DNA from: Claveliimonas sp963592205
GTDB taxonomy: Bacteria > Bacillota > Clostridia > Lachnospirales > Lachnospiraceae
Length of the DNA: 21,649 nucleotides
Reading direction: 5' to 3'
NCBI GenBank assembly: GCA_963592205.1
Contig: CAVAVU010000051.1
Span: 1 to 21,649 of the forward strand
Each line of letters begins with the position of its first letter. Within the stretch, counting starts at the first letter, position 1. Position numbers and translations under genes: made by a program. Of this stretch, positions 6,459 through 14,557 are shown piece after piece. The notes beneath the pieces were generated by a model. That model worked only from the letters and a program-made list of their open reading frames with translations. It was not told the origin of the DNA and did no database searches.

Positions 6459-7325
6459 ATGGATGAAGTATTAGAAACGACCAATGAAGCGGCAGAAGAC
6501 GTGAATGTCTTTGTTCAGTATATCCAGGATCATATTCCGAATCTGATCAGTTTTGCTATTGAGATTGTACTTGCGCTTGTATTTTTCTTTCTGGGAAGAA
6601 TTGTGATCAAATGGATCCGCAAGCTTGTCCGTAAAATGCTGGAGCGTTCCAATGTCGACAAAGGCGTGGAGACATTTGCGGATTCTCTGTTAAAATTTAC
6701 GTTATACGGAATATTATTATTTACCATTGCTACCAAATTTGGTTTTGATACGGCGTCGGTTGCAGCATTGATTGCATCTGCAGGTGTTGCTGTGGGTCTT
6801 GCGGTACAGGGAAGTCTGTCTAACTTTGCAGGCGGTATTCTGATCCTGTTGTTGAAACCGTTTGTAGTCGGCGATTATATCATCGAGGATAATCATGGTG
6901 ATGAAGGAACGGTAAAGGAGATTCAGCTGTTTTATACCAAATTATTAACCATTGATAATCGTACTGTAGTGATTCCGAATGGTATGCTGACCAATAACAG
7001 TCTGACGAATGTGACCCATATGGATGAGCGTAAGCTGGATCTGAAGGTGTCTATTTCCTATGAATCGGATTTGTTGAAAGCAAAGGCAGTGCTTGCGGAT
7101 CTGATCCAGAAGGAGACAAGGATCATGCAGGAGAAGGAACACAGAATCTTTGTGGATGAACTGGGTGATGATGGAGTTGTACTTGGAATGCGCTTCTGGG
7201 TGAGTACCGAGAACTACTGGAATGTACGCTGGGATATGTTAGAAGAGATCAAACTGACATTTGACAGGGAAGGCATTGTGATACCATATCGTCAGATGGA
7301 TGTGCGGATTAGAGAATCCAAGTAA
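6459..7325 (+). CDS. Small mechanosensitive channel, MscS family
   Basis: A 288-residue channel of the minimal MscS architecture: three membrane helices at about 29-51, 77-96 and 101-136. The pore helix TM3 has the Gly/Ala-rich face (ASAGVAVGLAVQGSLSNFAG) that packs the heptameric pore. The cytosolic beta domain starts at KPFVVGDYI, with TVVIPNGMLTNNSLTN near 168-183, and a C-terminal alpha/beta domain ends in IPYRQMDVRI. Such channels open under hypo-osmotic tension and release solutes. AAGGAGG at 6444-6450 overlaps the pgeF stop and is spaced 8 bases from the ATG, so it is likely the end of the pgeF transcript. Confidence 0.93.
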   Translation: MDEVLETTNEAAEDVNVFVQYIQDHIPNLISFAIEIVLALVFFFLGRIVIKWIRKLVRKMLERSNVDKGVETFADSLLKFTLYGILLFTIATKFGFDTASVAALIASAGVAVGLAVQGSLSNFAGGILILLLKPFVVGDYIIEDNHGDEGTVKEIQLFYTKLLTIDNRTVVIPNGMLTNNSLTNVTHMDERKLDLKVSISYESDLLKAKAVLADLIQKETRIMQEKEHRIFVDELGDDGVVLGMRFWVSTENYWNVRWDMLEEIKLTFDREGIVIPYRQMDVRIRESK

Positions 7326-7332
7326 AAAAGAC

Positions 7333-7360
7333 TTGCAAATTTTCATAAATCAGATATAAT
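7333..7360 (+). promoter_or_regulatory. Promoter of tRNA-Thr
   Basis: TTGCAA at 7333-7338 and a perfect TATAAT at 7355-7360 are separated by 16 bases. This predicts a start near 7367, about 27 bases before the tRNA. It is a clear housekeeping sigma-type promoter that begins 8 bases after the mscS stop. Confidence 0.75.
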
Positions 7361-7393
7361 ATTAGTTGTGACTGCTTAAGGCAGATCACATCT

Positions 7394-7466
7394 GCTGGAA
7401 TGGCTCAGTTGGTAGAGCACTTCACTCGTAATGAAGGGGTCGTCGGTTCAAGTCCGATTTCCAGCT
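7394..7466 (+). tRNA. tRNA-Thr, anticodon CGT
   Basis: A full 73-base cloverleaf. The acceptor GCTGGAA (7394-7400) pairs with TTCCAGC (7459-7465). The D stem is GCTC/GAGC (7403-7406 and 7415-7418). The anticodon stem CTTCA/TGAAG encloses the loop CTCGTAA, giving anticodon CGT, which reads ACG. The T arm is GTCGG-TTCAAGT-CCGAT. The discriminator base is T and no CCA is encoded. It is a single-gene transcription unit between mscS and a small hypothetical gene, with its own promoter and terminator. Confidence 0.97.
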
Positions 7467-7473
7467 TATATGT

Positions 7474-7498
7474 AGGGCTGCGCAATGCGCAGCCTTTT
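7474..7498 (+). terminator. Intrinsic terminator after tRNA-Thr
   Basis: GGCTGCGC (7476-7483) pairs perfectly with GCGCAGCC (7487-7494) over an AAT loop, with A-T and G-T pairs extending the base, followed by TTTT at 7495-7498. It lies 10 bases after the tRNA. Confidence 0.88.
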
Positions 7499-7557
7499 GT
7501 ATTACGCAGACAGCCTGAGTGCTATGTTCTGGGTGAATACGAAAAGGAGAGTACGAT

Positions 7558-7806
7558 ATGAAGATTACCAGACAAATGCTGTTTCCATTAGCATTTTATA
7601 AAAAGTCCAAATTCAACGGCAGTAAAGGAAAATACAACTACCGGATTGAGAAATTTGACACAGAAGGCGAGGATTCTCAGTTTAAGCTGACAATCTGGAA
7701 CGGTCCGGAGTGCTATGATGCATCCAAAGCAGAAAAGAAAGAAACACTTTATCCATTCAGTGATAATGGAATGGAAGAAATTCTTAAAGTATTAAATGAG
7801 TTATAA
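7558..7806 (+). CDS. Hypothetical protein, 82 residues
   Basis: I do not recognise this protein. It has a good ribosome binding site (AAAGGAG at 7543-7549, 8 bases before ATG), normal codon use like its neighbours, and no signal peptide or membrane helix. Residues 1-31 are basic (YKKSKFNGSKGKYNYRIEK), the middle has alternating hydrophobic positions suggesting beta strands (QFKLTIWNGPECYD), and the C-terminal EEILKVLNEL looks like an amphipathic helix. The layout suggests a small soluble alpha/beta domain. No promoter is obvious after the tRNA terminator. It ends 12 bases from the convergent permease gene, with no terminator hairpin between them. Confidence 0.75.
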   Translation: MKITRQMLFPLAFYKKSKFNGSKGKYNYRIEKFDTEGEDSQFKLTIWNGPECYDASKAEKKETLYPFSDNGMEEILKVLNEL

Positions 7807-7818
7807 GTTATAGTGTTA

Positions 7819-8625
7819 TCAGTGCTGACGGGCAAGATACCATTTTTCCAACGCATTGATCAGTGCATACAGAAGCATCGCCATCATGCACAGCAGACAG
7901 ATACTCATCAGCAGATGATCCATTTTGAATACCTGACTTGAGTAAATGATCAGATAACCCAGACCATTTCTGGCAGCAAGAAATTCTCCGATGATCACGC
8001 CCACAAGACAGAGACCGATATTTACCTTCATGATGCTGATGATGGCAGGAAGCGAAGCAGGCAGTACAACTTTCGTCAGAGCGTGGAACTTCGTGCCATG
8101 CAGTGTGTAGATTAGTTTGATCTTTTCCGGATCTACAGAGATGAAACTGGTATAGAGACTTAATATACTGCCGAAGATCGCAACAGACATTCCGGCGACA
8201 ATGATCGTGGTGCGGTTGGCACCAAGCCATACGATGAGAAGCGGCGCCAGTGCGGATTTGGGCAGACTGTTCAGCACGACCATATAGGGATCTAATATTT
8301 CTGACAGATGACGGAACGTCCAGAGAAGTACCGCCATCAATATGCTGAGCAGAATGACCAGCAAAAAGCTTACGATTGTTTCGTAGAGGGTGATGCCGAT
8401 ATGTCGGAAGATTACGCCTCCTGCCATCAGTTCGCGAAAGCAGAGTACGATACGTGAGGGACTGCTGAAGATAAAGGAATCGATGATCCCGGTGTTGGCA
8501 GTGAATTCCCACACGAATAAAAAACTAAATAAGATCAGGATTCTGGAGACACGGACGACCTGCCTGTGTCTCTTTTGTATGTGAAGATATTTTTGCTGTG
8601 CTGCGGATAATTCATGCATCGCCAT
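7819..8625 (-). CDS. ABC transporter permease, SsuC/TauC/ThiX type
   Basis: A 268-residue inner-membrane component of a nitrate/sulfonate/taurine-type importer (BPD_transp_1 fold) with about six membrane helices, the first near residues 27-46. The EAA loop that docks on the ATPase is recognisable around 174-206 (HGTKFHALTKVVLPASLPAI). LNSLPKSALAPLLIVWLG near 118-135 is also typical. Homologs carry sulfonates, taurine, bicarbonate, nitrate or the thiamine precursor HMP, and the sequence alone does not say which. The first 14 bases overlap the ATPase gene upstream on the minus strand, so the two form one unit. No substrate-binding protein is encoded beside them. Confidence 0.88.
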   Translation of the reverse strand: MAMHELSAAQQKYLHIQKRHRQVVRVSRILILFSFLFVWEFTANTGIIDSFIFSSPSRIVLCFRELMAGGVIFRHIGITLYETIVSFLLVILLSILMAVLLWTFRHLSEILDPYMVVLNSLPKSALAPLLIVWLGANRTTIIVAGMSVAIFGSILSLYTSFISVDPEKIKLIYTLHGTKFHALTKVVLPASLPAIISIMKVNIGLCLVGVIIGEFLAARNGLGYLIIYSSQVFKMDHLLMSICLLCMMAMLLYALINALEKWYLARQH

Positions 8626-9391
8626 TTAGCTCCTTCCATACCAGTGAAAAATAATTTTTAAATTCCGGCGCATTTCTTCGGTTTAAAGGAGTATCTTCTT
8701 CCAGATCAAAGATCAGAGGGACAGTCTGCTGGACGGTGGCAGGTCGTGACGTTAAGATGATGATTCTGTCAGCCAGTGAGATGGCTTCCGACAGATCGTG
8801 AGTCACCAGGATTGCTGTTTTCCGTTCTCTCCTTAAGATCTGTCCAATGTCGTCTCCTACACGCAGTCTGGTCTGATAGTCCAGTGCGGAAAAGGGTTCA
8901 TCCAGAAGCAGGATATCAGGCTCCAGAATAAGAGTACGTACCAGAGCAGCACGCTGGCGCATACCGCCGGAGAGCTCGGATGGTCTGGAATTTTCAAATT
9001 GTTTTAATCCGTAAGTGTCCAGGAGTTCATGGGCTTTTTCTCTGGTTCTGGCTGATAGCATATGCTGGATTTCAAGACCTAACAGTACATTGTGGTAGAT
9101 GGTCCGCCATTCAAAGAGCTGGTCATGCTGGAGCATATAACCGATATTCGTGGCACTTTCCCGTAAGTATCTTCCATTGATCTTGATCAGTCCTTTTTCT
9201 GGTGTGATCAGCCCCGAGATCAGGGATAACAGCGTTGATTTGCCACAGCCGGAGGGACCGACAATGGCAATGAATTCACTTTCATTTACCGAAAATGACA
9301 GATCTGTGATGGCAGGAGTTTCGCCATCGGCATTATGATAAGAATAATAGATGGATTTTAATTCCAGAATCCGATCGGTATGTTTTTCCAT
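8612..9391 (-). CDS. ABC transporter ATP-binding protein, SsuB/TauB/ThiZ type
   Basis: A 259-residue single-domain importer ATPase with every motif intact: Walker A GPSGCGKST at residues 45-53, Q88 of the Q-loop in GYMLQHDQLF, signature LSGGM at 140-144, Walker B LLLDEP at 161-166, and H198 of the switch in LVTHDLSEA. The short form without a regulatory domain is usual for the SsuB/TauB group. On the minus strand it is first in a two-gene unit with the permease, overlapping it by 14 bases. GGAGG (complement of 9396-9400) precedes the start closely. No clear promoter was found in the 137-base divergent gap to queH. Confidence 0.92.
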   Translation of the reverse strand: MEKHTDRILELKSIYYSYHNADGETPAITDLSFSVNESEFIAIVGPSGCGKSTLLSLISGLITPEKGLIKINGRYLRESATNIGYMLQHDQLFEWRTIYHNVLLGLEIQHMLSARTREKAHELLDTYGLKQFENSRPSELSGGMRQRAALVRTLILEPDILLLDEPFSALDYQTRLRVGDDIGQILRRERKTAILVTHDLSEAISLADRIIILTSRPATVQQTVPLIFDLEEDTPLNRRNAPEFKNYFSLVWKELNGDA

Positions 9392-9450
9392 ACAGCCTCC
9401 TGAATAATCGATGTTCTGATTTATTTTATGAAAATGTAAGAAAAGAGTTC

Positions 9451-9479
9451 TTGCGGCGGTAAGAGAAATGCCATATACT
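9451..9479 (+). promoter_or_regulatory. Promoter of queH
   Basis: TTGCGG at 9451-9456 and TATACT at 9474-9479 are separated by 17 bases, predicting a start near 9486 and a leader of about 43 bases. AGGTGAT at 9516-9522 is the ribosome binding site. Confidence 0.65.
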
Positions 9480-9528
9480 GAATAAACATAAGGTAACAGT
9501 AACTATACGAAACAGAGGTGATATCTGA

Positions 9529-10167
9529 ATGAATTATCAGAAAGAACTGGACAAGCTGATCACAAAACTGGAAAAGGAAGAACAGGTGCCGACGCTGTTA
9601 CTGCATAGCTGTTGTGCGCCTTGCAGCAGTTATGTGCTGGAATACCTGAGCCGGTACTTTGAGATTACAGTCTTTTATTATAATCCCAATATTTATCCGG
9701 AATCTGAATATTCGAAGCGGATCATTGAACAGCAGAGGCTGATCGATGAACTTCCTGCAAAGCACAAGATCAGCTTTGTGGCAGGAGAATATGACAAGGA
9801 CAGATTCTATGAGATGGCGAAGGGATTGGAAGATATTAAAGAAGGCGGCGAGCGCTGTATGCGCTGTTACGAGCTGCGGTTAAGAGAGGCGGCAGAGCTT
9901 GCGAGAGATGGTGGTTATGAATATTTTACCACGACACTCAGTATCAGTCCGATGAAGAATGCGCAGAAGCTGAATGAGATCGGAAGCAGGCTTGCAGAAG
10001 AATACGGGGTAAAATATCTGCTGTCGGACTTCAAGAAAAAGAACGGATATAAGCGTTCTATTGAGCTGTCAAAGGAATATGGACTGTACCGTCAGGACTA
10101 TTGCGGATGCGTTTATTCGTGGAAAGAAGCGGAACAGAGACGGGAACGCAATGCAGAAAAAGCATAG
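9529..10167 (+). CDS. queH: Epoxyqueuosine reductase QueH
   Basis: A 212-residue DUF208 protein, the non-B12 enzyme that reduces epoxyqueuosine to queuosine in tRNA, replacing QueG. The cysteine pattern for an iron-sulfur cluster and adjacent metal site is complete: C28, C29 and C32 in HSCCAPCSSY, C110 and C113 in ERCMRCYEL, and C192 and C194 in RQDYCGCVYS. TTTLSISPMKN near 134-144 is also conserved. It has its own promoter and stands alone between the divergent importer and argH. No other queuosine genes are in the window, which fits a bacterium that salvages precursors or keeps the pathway elsewhere. Confidence 0.94.
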   Translation: MNYQKELDKLITKLEKEEQVPTLLLHSCCAPCSSYVLEYLSRYFEITVFYYNPNIYPESEYSKRIIEQQRLIDELPAKHKISFVAGEYDKDRFYEMAKGLEDIKEGGERCMRCYELRLREAAELARDGGYEYFTTTLSISPMKNAQKLNEIGSRLAEEYGVKYLLSDFKKKNGYKRSIELSKEYGLYRQDYCGCVYSWKEAEQRRERNAEKA

Positions 10168-10168
10168 A

Positions 10169-10187
10169 TATGCATCTTAAATGCATA
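10169..10187. repeat. Inverted repeat between queH and argH
   Basis: TATGCAT (10169-10175) and ATGCATA (10181-10187) are perfect inverted arms around CTTAA. The repeat begins right after the queH stop. There is no T run, so it is not a normal terminator. The TG..AT-AT..CA pattern is loosely like an ArgR half-site pair, but the spacing is one base too long and the inner letters differ. Confidence 0.35.
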
Positions 10188-10205
10188 AAAAGTCAGATGA
10201 GGGAC

Positions 10206-10234
10206 TTTTCAAGGTTACGATAGTATGCTAAAAT
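10206..10234 (+). promoter_or_regulatory. Promoter of argH-asd
   Basis: TTTTCA (10206-10211), a 17-base spacer, then TAAAAT (10229-10234) with an extended -10 TG at 10226-10227. This predicts a start near 10241. The argH ribosome binding site AAAGAGG lies just before the ATG at 10287. Confidence 0.6.
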
Positions 10235-10286
10235 ATGTAACTGAATATTTCAAAAGAGAAAACATGATATAGAAAGAGGGATACCA

Positions 10287-11672
10287 ATGGCACAATTATG
10301 GGGCGGACGTTTTACAAAAGAGACGGATCAGCTTGTTTACAATTTTAATGCTTCTATTTCATTTGATAAAAAGCTGTATGCGCAGGATATCCGTGGAAGT
10401 ATCGCACATGTGATGATGCTTGCCAAGCAGGAGATTCTGACTGAGGCTGAGAAACAGCAGATCATTGAAGGACTGGAAGGAATCCTCGATGATGTGGAAA
10501 AGGGTAAACTTGAGATTACAGATAAATACGAAGATATTCACAGTTTTGTGGAGGCGAATCTGATCGACCGGATCGGGGATGCAGGTAAGAAGCTGCACAC
10601 AGGAAGAAGCCGTAATGATCAGGTGGCGCTTGATATGAAGCTGTACACCAGAGATGAGATCGCACAGATCGATCAGTTGTTAAAGACACTGCTGCGTACC
10701 ATTCTTGGAATCATGCAGGAGAATACAGAGACGATCATGCCTGGTTTTACACATTTTCAGAAAGCACAGCCGATCACACTTGCACATCATATGGGTGCAT
10801 ATTTCGAGATGTTTAAGAGAGATCATGAGCGTATGCGTGACATCAGTAAGAGAATGAATACCTGTCCGCTTGGTTCAGGTGCTCTTGCAGGAACCACGTA
10901 TCCGCTGGATCGTGATTATACCGCGAAGCTTCTTGGATTTGACGGACCGACACTGAACAGTATGGATGGCGTATCCGACAGAGATTATCTGCTGGAACTG
11001 TTATCAGCGTTATCTATTGTTATGATGCATCTGTCACGTTTCTGCGAGGAAGTGATCATCTGGAATTCGAATGAATATCAGTTCGTAGAGATTGATGATG
11101 CATACAGCACCGGAAGCAGTATTATGCCGCAGAAGAAGAATCCGGATATTGCAGAGCTTGTCAGAGGTAAGACAGGACGTGTGTATGGTGCACTTACATC
11201 TCTGCTTACTACGATGAAAGGTATTCCGCTTGCTTATAATAAAGATATGCAGGAAGATAAAGAGATGAGCTTTGATGCTATCGATACTGCCAAGGGATGT
11301 ATTGCACTCTTTACCGGCATGTTGAGCACGATGCAGTTTAAGAAAGACAATATGCATGACAGTGCCAAGAATGGCTTTACCAATGCGACAGATGCAGCAG
11401 ATTATCTGGTAAATCACGGTGTTCCGTTCCGCGATGCGCATGGAATCGTAGGCCAGCTTGTTCTTTACTGTATTGAAAAGGATATTGCACTGGACGATAT
11501 GTCCTTAGAGGAATACAAGGCAATCTCGCCGGTATTTGAAGAAGATATTTACGATGCGATCAGCATGGAGACCTGTGTCAATAAACGTCTGACAACAGGA
11601 GCACCGGGCAAGGCTGCAATGGAACAGGTAATTCAGATATATAAACAGTATATCAGAGAATACGATAAATAA
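10287..11672 (+). CDS. argH: Argininosuccinate lyase
   Basis: A 461-residue enzyme of the fumarase/aspartase superfamily that splits argininosuccinate into arginine and fumarate, the last step of arginine synthesis. The N-terminal signature LWGGRFTKETD is clear, TGRSRNDQVALD lies near 106-117, and the superfamily signature GSSIMPQKKNPD near 277-288 carries the mobile catalytic Ser loop. The length is typical of tetrameric ArgH. It has its own promoter and is followed after 23 bases by asd with no terminator between. argG is not in this window. Confidence 0.97.
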   Translation: MAQLWGGRFTKETDQLVYNFNASISFDKKLYAQDIRGSIAHVMMLAKQEILTEAEKQQIIEGLEGILDDVEKGKLEITDKYEDIHSFVEANLIDRIGDAGKKLHTGRSRNDQVALDMKLYTRDEIAQIDQLLKTLLRTILGIMQENTETIMPGFTHFQKAQPITLAHHMGAYFEMFKRDHERMRDISKRMNTCPLGSGALAGTTYPLDRDYTAKLLGFDGPTLNSMDGVSDRDYLLELLSALSIVMMHLSRFCEEVIIWNSNEYQFVEIDDAYSTGSSIMPQKKNPDIAELVRGKTGRVYGALTSLLTTMKGIPLAYNKDMQEDKEMSFDAIDTAKGCIALFTGMLSTMQFKKDNMHDSAKNGFTNATDAADYLVNHGVPFRDAHGIVGQLVLYCIEKDIALDDMSLEEYKAISPVFEEDIYDAISMETCVNKRLTTGAPGKAAMEQVIQIYKQYIREYDK

Positions 11673-11695
11673 GAGTGAGACAGGAGGAAGAGGCA

Positions 11696-12781
11696 ATGGA
11701 AGAAAAGTTAAAAGTAGGTATTTTAGGCGCAACCGGTATGGTAGGACAGAGATTTATCACACTGCTTGAGAATCATCCTTGGTTTGAAGTAGTAACTGTA
11801 GCTGCAAGTCCAAGATCAGCAGGTAAGACTTATGAAGAGGCAGTTGGAGGACGCTGGAAAATGGATACTCCGATGCCGGAAGCTGTGAAGAAGCTGATCG
11901 TCCTGAATGTCAATGAAGTAGAGAAAGTAGCATCTACCGTTGATTTCGTATTCAGTGCAGTGGATATGACCAAAGACGAGATCCGTGCGATCGAAGAAGA
12001 GTATGCAAAGACAGAGACACCGGTTGTATCTAACAACAGTGCCCACAGATGGACACCGGATGTACCGATGGTCGTACCGGAGATCAACCCGGAGCATTTC
12101 GAGGTTATCGCAGCTCAGAAAGAGCGCCTTGGAACCAAACGCGGCTTTATCGCTGTTAAGCCAAACTGTTCTATCCAGAGCTATGCTCCTTGCCTTGCTG
12201 CATGGAAAGAATTCGGTCCAAAAGAGCTGGTAGTTACTACATATCAGGCAATCTCAGGAGCAGGAAAGACATTCCGCGACTGGCCGGAGATGGTAGAGAA
12301 TATTATCCCGTATATCGGCGGAGAGGAAGAGAAGAGTGAGCAGGAGCCATTACGTGTACTTGGTAAAGTAGAGAATGGTCAGATCGTAAAAGCAGAACTT
12401 CCAAAGATCACTTGCCAGTGTATCCGTGTACCTGTATTAAACGGACATACAGCAGCTGTATTTATTAACTTCGAGAAGAAGCCAACCAAGGAACAGCTGA
12501 TCCAGGCACTCCGTGATTTCAAGGGATTCCCACAGGAAGCAGAGCTTCCGAGTGCTCCAAAGCAGTTCATCCAGTATCTGGAAGAGGACAATCGTCCGCA
12601 GGTTAAACTGGATGTAGATTACGAGCATGGTATGGGTGTATCCATCGGACGTCTGAGAGAAGACAGCATGTATGACTTTAAATTCATCGGACTGTCACAC
12701 AATACCGTACGTGGTGCCGCAGGTGGAGCAGTTCTTTGCGCTGAGACACTGACAGCAAAAGGATATATTACAAAGAAATAA
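11696..12781 (+). CDS. asd: Aspartate-semialdehyde dehydrogenase, archaeal/fungal type
   Basis: A 361-residue NADP-dependent enzyme that reduces aspartyl phosphate to aspartate semialdehyde, the branch point for lysine, diaminopimelate, methionine and threonine. The Rossmann start VGILGATGMVGQRF (7-20), catalytic Cys C158 in VKPNCSIQSY, and the His H251 in NGHTAAV are present. Length and motifs match the archaeal/fungal-type branch rather than the enterobacterial one. ATG 11696 follows AGGAGG at 11682-11687; a GTG at 11675 is upstream in frame but lies in the ribosome binding region. It lies 23 bases after argH and ends at a strong terminator. Confidence 0.96.
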   Translation: MEEKLKVGILGATGMVGQRFITLLENHPWFEVVTVAASPRSAGKTYEEAVGGRWKMDTPMPEAVKKLIVLNVNEVEKVASTVDFVFSAVDMTKDEIRAIEEEYAKTETPVVSNNSAHRWTPDVPMVVPEINPEHFEVIAAQKERLGTKRGFIAVKPNCSIQSYAPCLAAWKEFGPKELVVTTYQAISGAGKTFRDWPEMVENIIPYIGGEEEKSEQEPLRVLGKVENGQIVKAELPKITCQCIRVPVLNGHTAAVFINFEKKPTKEQLIQALRDFKGFPQEAELPSAPKQFIQYLEEDNRPQVKLDVDYEHGMGVSIGRLREDSMYDFKFIGLSHNTVRGAAGGAVLCAETLTAKGYITKK

Positions 12782-12807
12782 GAACAGGAACTGAATCCTG
12801 ATATACA

Positions 12808-12840
12808 ATAACTCCCGCGGAATCCGCGGGAGTTGTTTTT
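12808..12840. terminator. Strong terminator after asd, possibly bidirectional
   Basis: AACTCCCGCGG (12810-12820) pairs perfectly with CCGCGGGAGTT (12824-12834) over AAT, followed by GTTTTTA on the plus strand. It lies between convergent asd and the ABC-F gene. On the minus strand the tail is ATTGTAT, so termination there would be weaker. Confidence 0.9.
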
Positions 12841-12856
12841 ATAAGCTGAGTGCGAT

Positions 12857-14491
12857 TTAATCCTCATCGTCACTTTCTACGCTATATGTCTGACGCTTTC
12901 TTGCCAGTTCGTCATTTTCCAGATATTCATCGTAAGTTGTAATCTTATCAATCATTTTGCCGCCCGGTACGATTTCCATGATACGGTTGGCAGTAGTCTG
13001 TACGATCTGATGGTCGCGGGAGGTAAATAAGATCACACCCGGGAATTTGATCATGCCGTTGTTCAGAGCAGTGATGGACTCCATATCTAGGTGGTTGGTC
13101 GGCTCGTCAAAGAGCAGTACATTGGCACCGGAGATCATCATCTTTGACAGCAGGCATCGCACCTTCTCGCCTCCGGACAATACTTTTACTTTCTTGACAC
13201 CGTCATCTCCGCCAAACAGCATACGTCCAAGGAAACCGCGCACGTAAGTAGCATCTTTATTCTCGGAATACTGTGTCAGCCATTCTACGATCGTATCTTC
13301 GTTATCAAATTCAGCGGTGCTGTCCAATGGGAAATATGCCTGCGAAGTGGTAACGCCCCATTTGTAAGTACCTTCATCCGGCTCCATCTCACCCATCAGG
13401 ATCTGGAAGAGTGTTGTCTTGGCAAGTTCGTTGCCGCCGACAAATGCAACCTTGTCTTCTCTGTTCAGAGTAAAACTGATGTTATCCAGAACTTTTTCGC
13501 CATCAATCGTCTTGCTCAATCCGTCAACAGTAAGTACTTCATTACCAATCGAGCGATTTGGCGTGAAATTAATGTATGGATATTTACGGCTGGATGGCTG
13601 AATGTCATCGAGCTGGATCTTTTCCAGTGCACGCTTACGGGATGTAGCCTGCTTGGACTTGGAAGCGTTGGCGCTGAATCTGGAAATAAAGTCCTGTAAC
13701 TCCTTGATCTTTTCTTCTTTCTTCTTGTTCGCCTCTTTCATCTGGCGGATCAGCAGCTGGCTGGATTCATACCAGAAGTCATAGTTACCGGCATACAGCT
13801 TGATCTTGCCATAGTCGATATCTGCAATCTGTGTACATACCTTATTCAGAAAATAACGGTCATGTGATACTACAATTACGGTATTGTCAAAGTTGATCAG
13901 GAATTCCTCCAGCCATCCGATCGCATCCAGATCCAAATGGTTGGTAGGTTCATCCAGAAGCAGGATGTCCGGATTACCGAATAATGCCTGTGCCAGAAGA
14001 ACTTTAACCTTATCCGGACCAGGGAGATCTTTCATCATCGTATAATGAAGTTCGGTACCGATTCCCAGTCCGTTCAGCAGTGTAGCTGCGTCAGACTCGG
14101 CTTCCCATCCGTTCATCGTGGCGAATTCGCCTTCCAGTTCGCTGGCACGGATACCGTCCTCGTCAGTAAAGTCCTCTTTTGCGTAGAGTACTTCTTTTTC
14201 TTTCATAATCTCATACAGTCGGGCGTTGCCCATGATGACTGTATCAAGAACCATGTATTCGTCATATTTAAAATGATCCTGCTGCAGGAATGACAAACGC
14301 TCACCGGGTGTGATGATCACTTCGCCATTGGTAGGCTCTAACTGACCGGAAAGAATCTTTAAAAATGTCGATTTACCGGCACCATTTGCTCCGATCAGAC
14401 CATAGCAGTTGCCTTCGGTAAACTTGATGCTTACATCTTCGAAAAGCGCCTTTTTACCGACACGCAGGGTAACATTGCTTGTGCTTATCAT
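12857..14491 (-). CDS. ABC-F family ATPase (YkpA/YbiT-like), one degenerate ATP site
   Basis: A 544-residue soluble protein with two ABC domains and no membrane segment. Domain 1 has Walker A GANGAGKST (35-43), signature LPGPD (156-160) instead of LSGGE, Walker B ending at E181, and H210 in SHDRYF. The charged P-site-tRNA-interaction linker lies at about 245-300. Domain 2 has Walker A GGNELAKTT (352-360) with two Gly lost, signature LSGGE (438-442), E463, and R492 where the switch His normally sits (TSRDHQ). ABC-F proteins act on ribosomes as translation factors or antibiotic protectors; this housekeeping-like subfamily has no proven substrate. The start at 14491 follows AGGAGG (complement of 14503-14508); the 22 codons upstream look non-coding. 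Confidence 0.92.
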   Translation of the reverse strand: MISTSNVTLRVGKKALFEDVSIKFTEGNCYGLIGANGAGKSTFLKILSGQLEPTNGEVIITPGERLSFLQQDHFKYDEYMVLDTVIMGNARLYEIMKEKEVLYAKEDFTDEDGIRASELEGEFATMNGWEAESDAATLLNGLGIGTELHYTMMKDLPGPDKVKVLLAQALFGNPDILLLDEPTNHLDLDAIGWLEEFLINFDNTVIVVSHDRYFLNKVCTQIADIDYGKIKLYAGNYDFWYESSQLLIRQMKEANKKKEEKIKELQDFISRFSANASKSKQATSRKRALEKIQLDDIQPSSRKYPYINFTPNRSIGNEVLTVDGLSKTIDGEKVLDNISFTLNREDKVAFVGGNELAKTTLFQILMGEMEPDEGTYKWGVTTSQAYFPLDSTAEFDNEDTIVEWLTQYSENKDATYVRGFLGRMLFGGDDGVKKVKVLSGGEKVRCLLSKMMISGANVLLFDEPTNHLDMESITALNNGMIKFPGVILFTSRDHQIVQTTANRIMEIVPGGKMIDKITTYDEYLENDELARKRQTYSVESDDED

Positions 14492-14528
14492 AGCTTGATA
14501 TTCCTCCTTATTCTTATATCCGAAGACA

Positions 14529-14557
14529 ATCTTATCAAAAAAACGTGGAAATAGCAA
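14529..14557 (-). promoter_or_regulatory. Promoter of the ABC-F gene
   Basis: On the minus strand TTGCTA (14557-14552) and TAAGAT (14534-14529) are 17 bases apart, about 37 bases before the start codon. Each hexamer matches four of six consensus positions. Confidence 0.45.

Noticed and set aside
10169..10187. Intrinsic terminator after queH
   Set aside because: The inverted repeat is AT rich, only 7 bp, and followed by A residues rather than a T run.
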